Source: Beroe forskalii
Taxonomy: Eukaryota > Ctenophora > Nuda > Beroida > Beroidae
Direction of reading: 5' to 3'
DNA length: 64,000 nucleotides
Assembly (NCBI GenBank): GCA_011033025.1
Contig: WFMF01000016.1
Span: 124,001-188,000 of the forward strand
Shown here piece after piece: positions 12,541-24,300 of the stretch. The notes under the pieces are model-generated. The model did not search any database. It had not been told where the DNA came from and saw only the letters and a list, made by a program, of their open reading frames with translations. Made by a program: the position numbers and the translations under genes. Each line of letters opens with the position of its first letter. Position 1 is the stretch's first letter.

Positions 12541-12764
12541 GTGTTCATTGGTCAAAAGTAATGTGTTGGAAGAGAGGTGAAAAGAAGCGGTAGAAAGGAC
12601 TGGGCAAAGATAACAATGGCTTTGTTACTCTATTACATAGTTGCCAACCTTTTAGAGATGATGCAGAGATAATCCCTGACAGGAAAACTATGAGGATATG
12701 GTTGGCTCTTTCTACCTTTCTTTCCAACATGTTGCTTTTGACCAATGAGCACTGAGAACACATA
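12541..12764. repeat. Imperfect inverted repeat, MITE-like, upstream of FAM47E-like gene
   Basis: The left arm contains ATTGGTCAAAAGTAA, TGTTGGAA and GGTAGAAAGGA. The right arm (12701-12764) contains the complements of ATTGGTCAAAAGCAA, TGTTGGAA and GGTAGAAAGAG in the same order. The roughly 220-bp unit lies about 120 bp upstream of the FAM47E-like start codon. No clear target duplication is visible, so I call it MITE-like rather than a confirmed element. Confidence 0.6.
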
Positions 12765-13692
12765 CCATTCTAGAATTCCCAATATAGAATTTGTTCATCA
12801 AATTAAATGAATTAAGACGGGGAAACTAAACAAGTAAATTGGTCCCAAAAATGTAAAACTTCACACAATGACAAATAAAAATGAACGATTGATAATTGCA
12901 GTGAAACACAAAATTCTCATCAAATATGGAATCAAACCATCACACTTTAAACCACTTTTCAACTGTTCCTCCAAAAATTTCCACTTCTGCATAGGTTGAT
13001 TAAGTTGAACTCAATCAAATATGGTAAAAAATGATGATATTATGATGCTAAAACCATGAGTTTACTGGGGTGGGGAATTTTGTATCAATAATCAGTTAAT
13101 TAGACAATGTTGACAAACCAAGATCGAGAAAGCAGCAGGCATTCACAATGAATGTCACATTGTAATTCGATGGTCACATTGATTTTTGATGTGAAAATGA
13201 AGGGACCATCCATAGAGGTGTCCGCAAAATTTCAGCTATTTTAGACCCCTCCACAAACGTCCACAACCTAAAATACACACATCCTCTCTAGACGTCTGCA
13301 TTTTCATTCAAAATCTTTTTGTGTCGTTAATTTTATGCCCTTTTTGGCGTTTTCTCAAATTTGGGGACAATATAAACTTTATTATTTGACTCGATGTCGA
13401 AAGATGAGTCAAAATTCAAAAATCGACTATTTTTTGTGAGGAACCAGTCAAATCGACCAAAATTTTCATAAATGTGGATGTCCCCATTTGAATTTGGCCA
13501 AACACCCCCTCCTCCCTACGTCCACATATGTCCGCATTGGCCATTGGCCAGACTCCCCCCTTTTTGCTGACGTCCTTTTAATGGATGGACCATCTGACCT
13601 TTATATAAATAAAATGATGCAACATGAAAAAACTTAATTGCATGAACCTCATGAATTTTTTTGGAAAATATTGTTACCTTGTCAGATGTTGC
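12765..13692. other. Intergenic, no gene seen
   Basis: AT-rich DNA with recurring GTCCGCA/GTCCACA motifs between about 13200 and 13560. Short open frames here have no recognisable features. Confidence 0.45.
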
Positions 13693-16468
13693 CTCACCCT
13701 TAGGGTGCGCCCTTTTTTCAAAGTTTTTTGGGCACAATTATTCACTGATAGATCTCGATGAGCTGATCACGAATATATCAAGTTTTTTGAAATTGGACGG
13801 CGCCTTCCTTGTCCGCAGGGGCTTTTTGTGTTTCGTGACGTCATGTCACGTGTCATGTCACGTGACCCGCCTGCTAGTACTTTGTGCGCTGGTTGCTTCC
13901 GCGCGCGCGATTGTTATACTGTGCGCGTTCGCGGATCTGTCAGTCTGATGGCAGAGTAATTGCAGGCATTGCTTAAGCTTATGTTAGTGGTGCTTTAGGT
14001 CCAATGTGTCAACTTTTAAAGCTTAGTAATTACAGTAATACTGAAGACGTTCAGAAGAAACGCATGAACTAATCGAGTTTGTTTCTTTGTTCAATACTGT
14101 AATAGGCTGATTCAGCTTAGAGGATTAAGTTATTATGACTCAAAGATGGCATCATCAAGTAAACGAGAGAGCAAAAGAATCAAAAAAAGAATCAAAATCA
14201 TATCACCTCAGCGGATCCGCTCAATTAAGCAGATCTGCTTAGCTAAGTTATCCCGCGCTTAGCTAAGCGGATCCGCTTAGCAGATTCAATCATATTATCT
14301 AAGCGGATCCGCTTAGCTTAGCGGATCCGCTTAGGATGGAACTGTGTCATGGCAATTTTTCTGAATTTTATAATCGATATGATTTTCAAAAAACGGTAAG
14401 CTATCCGCTGAGCTTAGCGGATCCGCTTAGCACTAGCAGATTCAATCATATTATTTAGTATCTAAGCGGATCCGCTTAGCTTAGAGTTAGCGGATCCGCT
14501 TAGGATGTAGCTGTGTCATGGCAAGAAAACGGTAAAGTGACACTTGACCCCCAACATAACATCCCCCTACTTCAGTACTGTGAATCTATAGAGGAAAGCA
14601 GGTGGTCAAACGTCGCTGTTTGACGATTGTTGCAACATTTGACTCCCCCGCCCCGACATAACATCCCCCGATCAATAAGCTACAATATCAAACGCACTTA
14701 TCCGCGGCTTAACATCACATCCCCTCTATAGGCATAGTAAACTCCCTTGCAACTGTGCTTGGGAACGGGAGTTCAAGTGTCGCACCATCGACCTAGTGAC
14801 AAGCAACACGAACCCTATCAATAACAAGCGCGGGATTAGATACCGATTGTTAACCCGGAGCTAGCCCTTACTTGTGATAGCAGTCTCGTTCTACTCCATA
14901 TCCCAGCATCTCTCCTGACATCCTGGAAAGTGCACGACTCTGGTCCTGGAAATTCTCGAATTATCATTCTGACTACACAAGTACACAACAGAACCTTGAT
15001 TTCCTCCGTCAGTCTTCGATTCGTCGATTCGATTCGCCGATTCGATTCGCCGATTCGATTCGTCGATTCGATTCGTCGATTCGATTCGTCGATTCGATTC
15101 GTCGATTCGATTCGTCGATTCGATTCGTCGAATCGACGAATCGAAGACTGACGGAGGAAATCAAGGTTCTGTTTTGTACCTAGTTAGAATGATTATTCGA
15201 GAATTTCCAGGACCAGAGTCGTGCAATTTCAGGATGTCAGGAAAGATGCTGGGATATGAGTAGAACGACTGCTATCACAAGTAAATATGTCTGGGTTAAC
15301 AATCCCGCGCTTGTTATTGATAGGTTCATGTTGCATTTGTCACTAGGTCATTCGATTCGACGTCTGAACTGATCCCGTTCCCAACGCAATCGATCGGAGT
15401 TTACTATGCCTATAGAGGGGATGTTGTTCCGCGGATCAGTGTTTGATATTGACGCGGAATTGTTGATCGGGGGATGTAATGGCGGGTGGGGGAGTCAAAT
15501 AGCACCAATCGTCAAACTGCGACGTTTGACCCGTTGCTTCTCTATAGATTCACAGTACTGAAGAAGGGGCGGGGGTGTCGAGGGATGTTATGTTGGGGGT
15601 CAAGTGTCACTTTACCGTTTTCTTGCCATGACACAGTACAGTTACATCCTAAGCGGATCCGCTAAGCTAAGCGGATCCGCTTAGATAATGTGATTGAATC
15701 TGCTAGTGCTAAGCGGATCCGCTAAGCTAAGCTCAGCGGATAGCTTTACCGTTTTTTTGAAAATCATCTCGATTATAAAATTCAGAAAAATTGCCATGAC
15801 ACAGTTCCATCTTAAGCGGATCCGCTAAGCTAAGCGGATCCGCTTAGATAATATGATTGAATCTGCTAAGCGGATCCGCTTAGCTAAGCGCGGGATAACT
15901 TAGCTTTGCGGATCTGCTTAACTAAGTGGATCCGCTGAGGTATTGGTAATATGAGTTTTCTAAGATCATTAAATCATTTTGATTCTTTTGCTCTCTCGTA
16001 TACTTGATGATGCCATCTTTGCTTCAATTTAACTCAATCCGCTAAGCTGAATCAGCCTATTACAGTATTGAACAAAGAAACAAACCCGAGGCCGATTAGT
16101 TCATGCGTTTCTTCTGAACGTCTTCAGTATTACTATAAGCTTTAAAAGTTGACACATTGGACCTATAGCACCACTAACATAAGCTTAAGCAATGCCTGCA
16201 ATTACTCTGCCATCAGAGTGACAGATCCGCGAACGCGCACAGTATAACAATCGCGCGCGCGGATGCAACCAGCGCACAAAGTACTAGCAGACGGGTCACG
16301 TGACATGACACGTGACATGACGTCACGAAACACAAAAAGCCCCTGCGGACAAGGAAGGCGTTGTCCAATTTCAAAAAACTTGATATATTCGTGATCAGCT
16401 CATCGAGATCTATCAGTGAAGAATTGTGCCCAAAAAACTTTGAAAAAAGGGCGCACCCTACTCACCCT
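13693..16468. mobile_element. 2.76-kb foldback (long-TIR) element with 8-bp target duplication
   Basis: The element runs from 13701 to 16460. Its arms (about 13701-15027 and 15126-16460) are inverted copies of about 1.33 kb, roughly 97% identical where I compared them base by base. The termini are TAGGGTGCGCCC and its complement. Perfect 8-bp target duplications CTCACCCT flank it at 13693-13700 and 16461-16468, as expected for a hAT-type transposase. The arms contain clusters of the palindrome AGCGGATCCGCT and long CACGTGACATGACGTCA-type palindromic stretches. The centre is a short tandem array. I see no transposase, so it is non-autonomous. It lies between the FAM47E-like gene and the 3' end of ELMO. 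Confidence 0.95.
15010..15140. repeat. Tandem 13-bp repeat at the centre of the foldback element
   Basis: About eight copies of CGATTCGATTCGT (with CGCCG variants) form the loop between the two inverted arms. The array merges into the arms through TCTTCGATTCGTCGA and its complement. Confidence 0.85.
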
Positions 16469-17340
16469 CTCTTATAGGCCGTCGTGTCGACAGACCTTCG
16501 TGAGATTCTGCGCCGCGCGCGCGGCGCTGATTCTCAGCAACTGGCGTCAGCGGGTCATACATCATACGACAACCCCAAACCCCCTCCTTTGTCAGACGTT
16601 GTTTGACCCCTTAGCTTCGCTTCCCCTAACCATACCAGGGGTGTCGCATCTTCGCGAGTAAGGCGCGGCGCGCGCGTTAAACTAGGGATCTGGTTAGATG
16701 TTAGAGCAACCCCTTTGCCGGTTTGCGTTGCGCGGCGCGTTGTCTGACGGGCGAGGGGGTCAGGCTAGGCAACGCCTGACAAGCGGCGCGTACGCTCGTA
16801 GGTTGATGGATTTCTCCCATCCCTAGCGCGCAACACTCGGAATCTTGTGTGCGCGGCGGAGGGTAGGGTAACATCCTACAACGTACCGCCGTGCTGTCTG
16901 AGGTCTGACAAACCCTCCTCGCAGCTTTGGTGGGCCCGCGCTTCCGCCGAATTGTGCGAAGACAAGGCCCTATTTTACTGTTGTCGCCGCGGCCGTTGAC
17001 TTCCTAGGGGGCTATCCAGAATTAGAAATTTGCTAAACACGTATATCCCTGTTTGCGTTGCGCGGCGTGTACACACACCTTGACCTATGCGGGCTTAGGA
17101 ATCCAGAAATGAGCTCATCAAAAATCGGCCTTTTTTGAACATTCATTGCATCATTTGTGAAAGATACATACATATAGTTATACCCCAACCTCATCTCATT
17201 TGCCTCTTAGTGATGCATTGAATTTGATACAATCGTAGGATGTTACCCTACCCACGCGCGCGCGGCGCAACGTTCCACATTTGGACGTCACTTTGCGCCT
17301 TCGGGACGGACATCGCCCGTCGATTGATACAAGCAAAGTT
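16469..17340. repeat. GC-rich composite repeat block
   Basis: This block is much richer in GC than its surroundings and full of GCGCGGCG motifs. It contains TAGGATGTTACCCTACCC in both orientations (near 16866-16883 inverted and 17238 direct), and CTAAACACGTATATCCCTG (17034) followed by GCGGGCTTAGG (about 17088). The same two sequence ends occur again at 54083 and 54258-54349, so these are members of at least two dispersed small elements nested together. No coding potential is apparent. Confidence 0.7.
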
Positions 17341-18365
17341 AACACTGAAATTTACTTTTAAATGTGAAAGTAAAATTGAATGTAACAAAGCAAAGCTTAA
17401 TTAAGTATAGAACTTACATCATAGTTGATACTGCTACAGTTAACATTTAGTCAATCGTAGGTCTGATTCGCTAATCATTAATCAGATCTACGATCTATCA
17501 TTTACATCATTTCAATACGATTCGATTTACCTAGCATTAACATTTAACGTCGATAAAAATTAAAATACAAAATCGTGATTCCACTTCAAATCAGTGATAC
17601 AAATCTCAAAATACAATTACAAAAAAGTATTAAAATGCAACACGAGTAAGAAAACATCGCATTAGAAAACAGGCAGAATCAGATCTTTAAAATTCAACTG
17701 TTTTTGCTTCGGGACACATGATTAACTTTAAGTTTATTAACTTACATAATATGACAGATCATGATCTATCATACCTTAGGTTTATTTATAAAGGTTGTAA
17801 TTTGGGGATTTTTCAGAAAAATTCCCATATTTTCACCCCCCATGAAATTTCGAAATGACGTCATTATCATATGTTAACAAGAGTAATGACTTGAAAAATC
17901 CCCATATTTTCAACCTACCAAAATTTGAAACACCGAAATTTTATCCCAAATAAATACACCTCCTAAGGTATTCATAATCTTTTCCTATTGCCCCGCATAT
18001 TATTAAGTTATTACTGAAAGTGAAATGTAACTCAGCATAATGATAAATTACTAACTCTTCATTGAGTTAAGTTACAAGTTAAAACGTACCCCAGTTCCGT
18101 TTATAAAATTACAGGATTATCTACCAGAAAGCTAGCGAGTCGACTGTCGTATGAATGACGAATGTAATTACTGATGAATCCTTGATTAGGAATGTCAAAA
18201 ATCAGGAAATTTCAAATTTCCTCTCCGGCACTCCGCTCAAATTCATATCGTTATGAATACATATCCTGATCTTCAACATAAATTACTGATCAGAGTTCAT
18301 AGGTCATCGAAAAACCCCAAATGTTGGCCTTGTTGCCATGATATCAAAGTTAAATTCTAAAATCA
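17341..18365. other. Intergenic and ELMO 3' flank
   Basis: AT-rich DNA. A near-perfect hairpin lies at 17455-17491 (CGTAGGTCTGATT and its imperfect complement). A minus-strand AATAAA (plus TTTATT, 17781-17786) lies about 580 bp beyond the ELMO stop and could be its polyadenylation signal. Confidence 0.4.
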
Positions 18366-21300
18366 TCAATTGAAATTATAGTGGAAATCAAAATTATCAG
18401 GTATAGGTGGAATTGCTGGTGTATGGTCTGGTAAATGGAATCCTTCAATGTCCAGAATGTCTAATTGTCTGATTTTGATCTCCATTTCTAGTAGCATGGA
18501 GAGGTGCTGCTTCGCTTTTTCGTTGTTTGCGTCTTTTCCTCGCAACACGTCGAGCCCGTCTGTCCAGTACTCAAATTCCTGAAGAATATTAACGTCATTT
18601 CAAAAGTTCAAAGAAAGAAGAGAGGACTATCGAAGGCAGATAATAGTTAGGGGATATTTAGTAAGGGGAATAATTAAATCAAGCAGGGCCAATGGCAACT
18701 TTTGAGGGAATTTGTCTGAATTTCTGTTAAAAAGGTGCCTACCTCGACAGTTTGAGCCATGAAATCCAGTGTTTTCGTAGTGGCATCCATGGTCGTCGAC
18801 TGACTGTACTCAATCGAAAAACCCAGCGGAGAGTCCCAACCTTTGGATTTGTTCTGTTTCTTGACATCCTTCCAGAGTAGAACCCCTTCAATGTCGTTAA
18901 CGTTCACTGGATAAAAACATAAGATGGTTACCATAGAAGCAAAGAATTTTAGATCGCATCCCATTTACTAAAATTCCTCCAGTTTTCATTCTTAACTTTC
19001 GAAAATTTCTATCAAAACAATATGCCAAACGGCAAAAAAGCCAAATTTACTCAAAATAATTCCACCAAATGCACCCACATTTCTCAGGTAGTTCGTCTAT
19101 GGGCGGGCACGTGTTGTCAGCACTGTTGATGTCGTATCCATAGTGAAGTGTCCGGTGGTTGCTAGACAACCGACAAAAGAGGGTCCTGTGCTTCTTGTTG
19201 CTCTTAGGAGCGTTAAACACCGCACCTGGGGGATGTTATTGGAAATTTGTCAAGATAACATGAGCGATGGGATGCAGATGAAATGGATTTTATCTTCAAA
19301 TCATAGGATTCAGGGGATTCTTCAGCAGGGATGTATGGGGTTCGCTGATCTTAATGTGAAAATATTTCGACTGTCTTATTTATAATAGATAAAACCTTGG
19401 AAGCTTGGAATGCTCGCTGCTACCAGTCAGATTTCCGTGTTTGTGTCACGATTGCACATGTAGTAACTTGTAAGGGGATATTCATATCTATGATCATTTT
19501 TCTCGAGAGTTCATTGCTTCACATGAATCATGTGATCCTCTGAACCCAGAAATCACGTGATCTACTCAATTCAAAGGTTCTTAACAAAACATAAGCTCAG
19601 TTGCAAGACTTCCTTAATCCTTCTTGAAAACTCTTAATACAGGCTGTTAACAGCAAAAACAGTTAACGACATTTTCCCTATACTTTTCTATTGTGTGAAA
19701 GATGCTCATGAGCTTTGGTTATTCCAGCAGCCTTTTATGCTTCACACTTCTCTCAGTGCTAACGGTGAGTTTTGATCGGTTCAAAACTTAATTTCATCTT
19801 TCAATTTCAGTATTTCTCTCGATTCAACATTTGAACTGAATAAATTTGCATATAATTGTACCTATCAAAGATGGAGATCAAAAATTTAAGGGATATATTT
19901 GAGGTCGATTCTTCACTTTCAAGACAGCTATAAATAAATAAAGTGTTAAAAACAATTAATCGATAATTTTGCAATTTATCAATGAACTGATGACATCTTC
20001 AAGCAGTAAGAAATATTTGCTAATGTAAAATTGCCCAGATACAAACACACCAATCTGGAACTGGCTACATAAAGTTCGTAGAATACCACGACAAATATAT
20101 GACAATATGTGATGGTGGTGGTCGTGGAGTATGTTATTTCTACTTCAAAGAATTTGAAGTATACGATTCTACCAGGTCTCGGCTGGTATATGTTGAGAAA
20201 ACTGATTATGCAGCTAGCAGAGATACAGTCAACTTTGAAACTGATATGCCACAAATCAAAGCAGAGTACAACTTCACAATGAAAACTAATGACACTGTAA
20301 AGCTGCGTACAGAGGTGTGGAGTTGGGACTCATGGTTGGGACAGATGGTAATAGAACGTTTTATAGATCTTGAGATACCCTTCAATGTCATCACAGCCAC
20401 AAGTACATGGATCAGTGAACAGCTGTTATTAAGCAATTCATATAGGTATTTCAGAATAAAGATCAAAATATCATGCGACCTGCATTTCGAAGGACCAGGC
20501 TGTAACTATTGTGCTGAACATAAGACAGGAGAGAACTGTAATGTGTGTGAAGAAGGATGGACTGGCTTCGATTGTATGGAATGCGCAGACAATTATTATC
20601 CTCCTGGAGTCTGCAACAAGAAATGTATTCCAAGTGTAGATAAATACACCTGCAAGGACGATGGGAGCAAAGCGTGTTCCTACAATTGGGTTGGTGATGA
20701 TTGCAACACGTGCGCTGCAGGGTATTATGGAGCTGATTGTGGAACACCATGTTTCCCGACTGAGGAGTACTATTGCAGTGTAACGGGAAAGAAGGTGTGC
20801 ATGGACATAACACGCAGTTCTGAAAATAACTGCGCGAAAGATTCACCGATTGATGTCGCTGCCTTGGTTATTGGCTCAATTGCCCTATTACTAGCAGTAG
20901 CACTATCATTATTTGTGATGAAATTATTCCAAATGAAAGCCAAACAGCAATCCAGAGAAGCACAGGAAAGTGAAAAAATGCACGAAGAGGAGCATGAAGA
21001 GAATGCGGAAAATGAGAACGTGGAAGAAGATTCAAAGCAGTATGAGAATGTAGTGTTGGTTGTTGAAGCAGATGACACTGATCAGGAACATCTGTATGCT
21101 GACGCTTACGCTATGAAACAAATGTAGAGACATACACATCATAGACAACATTATTGAGAAACTTCAATTTCATTTAGATTTGTTGTAGAAAGAACCTTTA
21201 CAATATTATGGCAGGGGTAAAATAACGTGTCCTTTGCCAGGCGTTGCCTGGCCCTTTGCGCGCGCGAAAAAATATGGGGCAGGCAACGTCTGGCAACGTG

Positions 21301-24300
21301 TCCTTACTCATATTGATTATTGAGGATATTGGGGAAATGTCAGTACCCATTTTTTGCCTCAGATTTTACTTTTAATCATTTCATTTTCACACTGTACATC
21401 CTAACAAAAACGTTTCTTATCTGAAAATCGAAATATCGAGTTTTTTTTAGAAATCTCACCTGCTTCCAGTACCGTTAGTCTCTGTCTGTTTACGAGTTTC
21501 TGAAGCTCTGGTTCTAATTTACCCCGTAATTGCTGAAATAGTGAAATATCAGTAGTAGTTCAGAAGTTTTTTACAGAAATTTACAATAACTTTACAGAAG
21601 TTAACAATATAACAAGCAACGTATATGATCAACACAGTGTTCCTTACTCCCAGTTCCAAAAAACGATCACTTTCACTCATCAATTCCCCTATTACGAATA
21701 AACGAATATTTTCACAAAATATGTCATCACTCATCAGAAATAACTGATTTAAATCCGCATATATCCGTAGTACCCTAAAAACAAACCCTCGATAAAGCTA
21801 GGACCATTGATATTTCACAGATTCAACTTACGTAGGTGGGTAGGTGGTCAGTGAGTATTGCACAAAAAATTTAAAAAAAACTTACGATGATAGGCTGCGA
21901 ATCCTTCTCCAGACTCTTCAATCTCTGCTCCTGGATCTTACTGAAAGGCACTGACTTGAGGGACGACTTGAAATCCTCGATGTTGGAAACCTTCTTGTCT
22001 CCTTTGAAAACCATGTTCAGCTGTTCTCGGACCACATCAACGACCTGAAATAAAATAAAGGGTAAAAAAGGGTTACCTAAAGGGGTAAAATAAGGGGTAA
22101 ATATTGCGATAGTTTGATTGTGTGTTACGTTTTAACTGTGATTTAGGAATTGGTGCTTTTTATTTAGTTTCAATGCACGTTTTCGAGATTTACTTCAAAC
22201 AAATGTGTTTCAATGCATTATCCCATATCAAAAGATGGACATCAACGCGGCATTTTGAACCGCGGCATTTTGAACCGCGGCATTTTGCACCGCGGCATTT
22301 TGCACCGCGGCATTGTGCACCGCACTTCCGCACCTCTTCCACTGTGTTCGACTTCCTCAGTGATTGTCGTAACTTCTTGGAACTCCTTGCCGCTGGGTTG
22401 TTACCAGGGTTACGTAACCTCACTTCATGATCGTTACCAGGGTTACGTAACCTCACTTCATGCTCGTTACCAGGGTTACGTAACTTGACTTCATGCTCGT
22501 TACCAGGGTTACGTAACCTCACTTCGTGATCGTTACCAGGGTTACGTAACCTCACTTCATGCTCGTTACCAGGGTTACGTAACTTGACTTCATGATCGTT
22601 ACCAGGGTTACAGATTTTGTTTTCTCCACCAGGTGGGTTTCGGAGCTTCACTCCCCCACCCGGTGGGTTACGAAGCTGCGCATCATCGCCAGGCAACTGA
22701 TGGTAGTCGGCCAAGAGGTTAACGTATGATAGCTCGCCATCCGAGGTTTTCTGAGCGACGGACTTGGGACTGGTCATGTGGAGTGTGGGAGCTACATTGG
22801 GGTTCAGAGAGGGGTTACGAAGAGGATCAGGCAGAGTTTCAATGGTATGATCATCACATGAATTCGAAATGTTTTCCGGGTCGATAAAACGTAAATGACA
22901 ACTCACCCTCGACAGTACAATTAAATTTTTGCTAATTTGCTTTCATGGATCTAATTTTCTTCACGCGGCCACACGCGGTCCATGATTTGGGATACCCAAA
23001 TAACGATGCAATATGCATGAAGGCATGAGACCGGATCAAAACTACGATGAACAATCAACAAGTAAGCAATCTAGAAACTAGAATCTTATCAAATATAATA
23101 ATCGATTTCATAGAATATAAAATAGTGAACAACCACAAAAATCAACATTATACATCAAAGTGGACAAATAAATCAGAATTTAAGTTGAATCCTTCAAGTT
23201 CTGGCACACGCAGATTACACGAAAGTAAATACAATGGGCATAGAAAATCAAAACTGTTTATTAATGGTCTGTTGAACATTAATCGCCTCCGTCACCATAC
23301 GAATTTGGGAGAGTCAGGTTAAATTACATAGCAAACCAGGTGCATGCCAGTACAATGTCTATAATATAATGTCCAAAGAGCATCACATTATTTTCCTAAG
23401 GAGTTGCCATTCAATAAAAGAAAATAATATGTAAAATTGTGCACTAAAGTTGGTGGAAAGTAACTTTATTTGACGTAGTACTACTTTATATTAATTCGAT
23501 TAAACATAAGTTTCTCAAATTAAATCTGAAGTAAGGGTGATGAGATAATTTCGGATTTTAAGGGCACTGAGACCCCTGAAAACACGTTCCACTGTTCCTG
23601 AGCTCCCTGATGTCACTCTGCATTACGTTAATAGAGCCAGTGGTAAGTAGTTAATGTATTAGAGTTAGCTGGTACAATGACGTATTGTTCAGATATATAG
23701 GGGCACTATACAACTCCCCAAATGCTACTGAGACTTGTTCAGGACTACATCTGACGTTATACTGTCAAATTCAGATCCCAAAACCAGGCATTTTCCCAAT
23801 AATAACCTTCTTGTTGAACTGTTCAGGTATTATCGGATTATTTAAAGGGTTTCCAGCTGCTGCTGATGCCGGTATGATAGGTGCCACATCACTGCTGCTC
23901 CCCATATCTCCCACCCCTCGCGTCAAAGAACCCCTGGAGCCTTTGGCAGGTATCCGAGCACCCCTTCCTCCTCTAACTGCTGCTGTGCTGGGCGTTCTGA
24001 TGACCGGGCACCCTCGGAGGGTGAACTCCCGGAGAGACCGTCTGTAGGATCGGACTAGACACAGGAGGAGGGAGAAGAGTAGGAGGGTGAGGGAGGATAG
24101 GGAGGCGATGATAACGATACACACAGTGTCCATGCCAGGGGGGTTTTCAGAAGAGAGGAGTGCGTACTTTTCTTTAGTGCGTACTTTTCTTTAGTGCGTA
24201 CTTTTCTTTAGGGTGTCTTCAGATGTCAGGGGTATTCAAATTAATGAAGGTCTGAAGATGAGGGGATGTCTTAAGATGCCAGGGTCTTTTTTCAGACGAT

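Noticed and set aside
14930..15151. 73-codon open frame with RFDSIRRFD repeats
   Set aside because: It is the translated 13-bp array at the centre of the foldback element.
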